Assembly (NCBI RefSeq): GCF_900112985.1 | Contig: NZ_FONS01000004.1 | Span: forward strand, 186,001-250,000 | DNA: 64,000 nt | Direction of reading: 5' to 3' | Source of the DNA: Pedobacter antarcticus | GTDB taxonomy: Bacteria > Bacteroidota > Bacteroidia > Sphingobacteriales > Sphingobacteriaceae | Shown here: in pieces, positions 63,248 to 64,000 of the stretch | Layout of the letters: each line of letters starts with the position of its first letter | Numbering within the stretch: position 1 is the stretch's first letter | The notes under the pieces: generated by a model | What the model saw: the letters and a program-made list of their open reading frames with translations, nothing else | Databases searched by the model: none | Told to the model about the DNA's origin: nothing | Position numbers and translations under genes: made by a program

Positions 63248-63585
63248 GTACGTTCAGGTTTGAGGTTTAAAAGAAGCTTTAAGTTCTCCATAAAACTGGT
63301 TGTTTCCTGAACCTTTATTTCCAGCGCTTCCAGTCCGGCAGATGTCAACGCATAATACTTTCTGATGCGGTTATCGACTTGTTCAGTGCTGGTTTCCAAT
63401 AAACCTTCCGCCTCCATTTTATGAAGTGCGGGATACATAGCGCCTTCTGTCAGTTTGATTTCACCACTAGTGATGTCTTTTACCTTTTGAGTGATCTCAT
63501 AACCGTACATCCGGTCATTCTCCTTAAGCAGGTTCAGAATAATAGTCTGAAGACTGCCCTTCAACAAATTATTTGGTATATGCAT
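63244..63585 (-). CDS. PadR-family transcriptional regulator
   Basis: A 113-residue winged-helix regulator of the PadR type (LKGSLQTIILNLLKENDRMYGYEI, then TEGAMYPALHKMEAEGLLET and RKYYALTSAGLEAL). The C-terminal part is the dimerisation helix. It is followed, with a 4-base overlap, by a membrane protein carrying a PadR-partner prefix domain, which suggests that the two act together. A TATATTTG word (minus strand, 63597-63590) lies 4 bases before the ATG, so the transcript may be nearly leaderless. Confidence 0.92.
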   Translation of the reverse strand: MHIPNNLLKGSLQTIILNLLKENDRMYGYEITQKVKDITSGEIKLTEGAMYPALHKMEAEGLLETSTEQVDNRIRKYYALTSAGLEALEIKVQETTSFMENLKLLLNLKPERT

Positions 63586-63918
63586 AAAACAAATATATAT
63601 AATTTACCTATATACATAAGAAAATTATGCATACTGATTTATAGTATATTAGTCTACTTTCAACTTTTATTATGTATCATAATGGTCGTAATAATGGAAA
63701 TGGTTCTCCATGTACGTATGAGCAGGTTGATCTCTTGTCCTGCAGCCGCAGGTGTATTTCTTTTTGGGTTTACCGGATTTAATTAGGAGGGCTTAAGTCA
63801 GGAGTAAAGTTTTTAAAGCGATTATTGAATTGAAAATCAGTGTTTTGATAGTTTATTTTATTTTTTGGAAACCGTGACGGGTATATCCACCGTACATATG
63901 GCAAATATCAAAACTAAA
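63586..63918. other. gene-free gap, divergent promoter region
   Basis: 333 bases between the divergent PadR gene and the exported protein at the right edge. AT-rich TATATA-type words (TATATAATTTACCTATATA, 63595-63613) near the PadR start may be an operator. No ORF in it looks real: the longer open frames overlap or are short and lack typical composition. Confidence 0.5.
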
Positions 63919-64000
63919 ATGAAAAAAATATTCTTATCCGCATTTGCAATAGCAGCTATCGCATTTGCTTCAACAACAGCAGTTAAAGCACAATCGAGCA
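63919..64000 (+). CDS. start of a secreted protein (runs off window)
   Basis: ATG at 63919 followed by a clear Sec signal peptide (MKKIFLSAFAIAAIAFASTT then AVKAQ, cleavage after VKA). Only about 27 codons are in the window, so the mature protein cannot be named. Confidence 0.75.
   Translation, partial: MKKIFLSAFAIAAIAFASTTAVKAQSS

Noticed and set aside
63421-63786. 121-residue plus-strand ORF overlapping padR
   Set aside because: It overlaps padR antisense and its N-terminal half is a shadow of padR; the rest is low quality. A 36-codon ORF at about 63672 was also considered and lacks support.
1-64000. CRISPR arrays, rRNA genes, prophage or full transposase genes
   Set aside because: No regularly spaced repeats, no rRNA sequences and no transposase or integrase reading frame were seen; only an IS-end-like palindrome at 39152-39196.

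Overview
This window looks like chromosome of a member of the Bacteroidota, most likely a Sphingobacteriaceae (Pedobacter-like) organism. The evidence is a moderate GC content with AT-rich gaps, seldom any Shine-Dalgarno sequence, a canonical Bacteroidota promoter (TTTG-N19-TAnnTTTG) in front of the tRNA gene, five TonB-dependent outer-membrane receptors including a SusC/SusD pair with its own ECF sigma and FecR anti-sigma, LytTR two-component pairs, and a carotenoid operon led by a MerR/B12 regulator. Genus and species are inference.

Layout. 1-3790 (minus): a tightly overlapping carotenoid operon, carH-like regulator > crtI > crtB > secreted helical protein > idi (cut by the window edge). 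4075-9343 (plus): propionate catabolism, prpB-prpC-prpD and a succinate/propionyl CoA-transferase. 9394-15576 (plus): a lipoprotein, then a probable metal-responsive operon (small His/Cys protein, TonB receptor, three DUF4625-type lipoproteins) behind a promoter with an overlapping dyad. 15637-23037: GNAT acetyltransferase, PAS histidine kinase, acidic protein, serine hydrolase, and an ankyrin/ankyrin-SHOCT/membrane-protein unit. 23153-31154 (plus): ECF sigma, FecR, STN-containing SusC, SusD and a nucleotide pyrophosphatase/phosphodiesterase-like enzyme. 31262-38501: oxidoreductase, Crp regulator, RidA, DUF417 protein, then a BlaI / M56-amidase fusion / TonB receptor operon. 39224-49497: a small secreted peptide, two TonB receptors, an OmpR-type and a LytS/LytTR two-component system, the latter with a second, degenerate kinase. 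49817-50931: a small peptide locus with a double-glycine-type leader, a membrane protein and the broken start of a C39-peptidase ABC exporter. 51123-51210: tRNA-Ser(UGA). 51332-64000: DinB protein, ferritin, an Mla lipid-transport operon, SGNH hydrolase, a tricorn-like protease, a PadR/DUF2723 pair and the start of a secreted protein.

Most promising for new biology: (a) the 49817 peptide, whose leader fits the C39 double-glycine consensus at every key position, next to a C39 exporter remnant; (b) the BlaR1-like M56 peptidase whose sensor domain is replaced by a complete N-acetylmuramoyl-L-alanine amidase; (c) the TonB receptor that begins with an HU-like segment before its signal peptide, next to a kinase/pseudokinase pair; (d) the DUF2723 membrane protein with a PadR-partner prefix domain fused to its N terminus. 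All family assignments are by eye from motifs; no database search was run.
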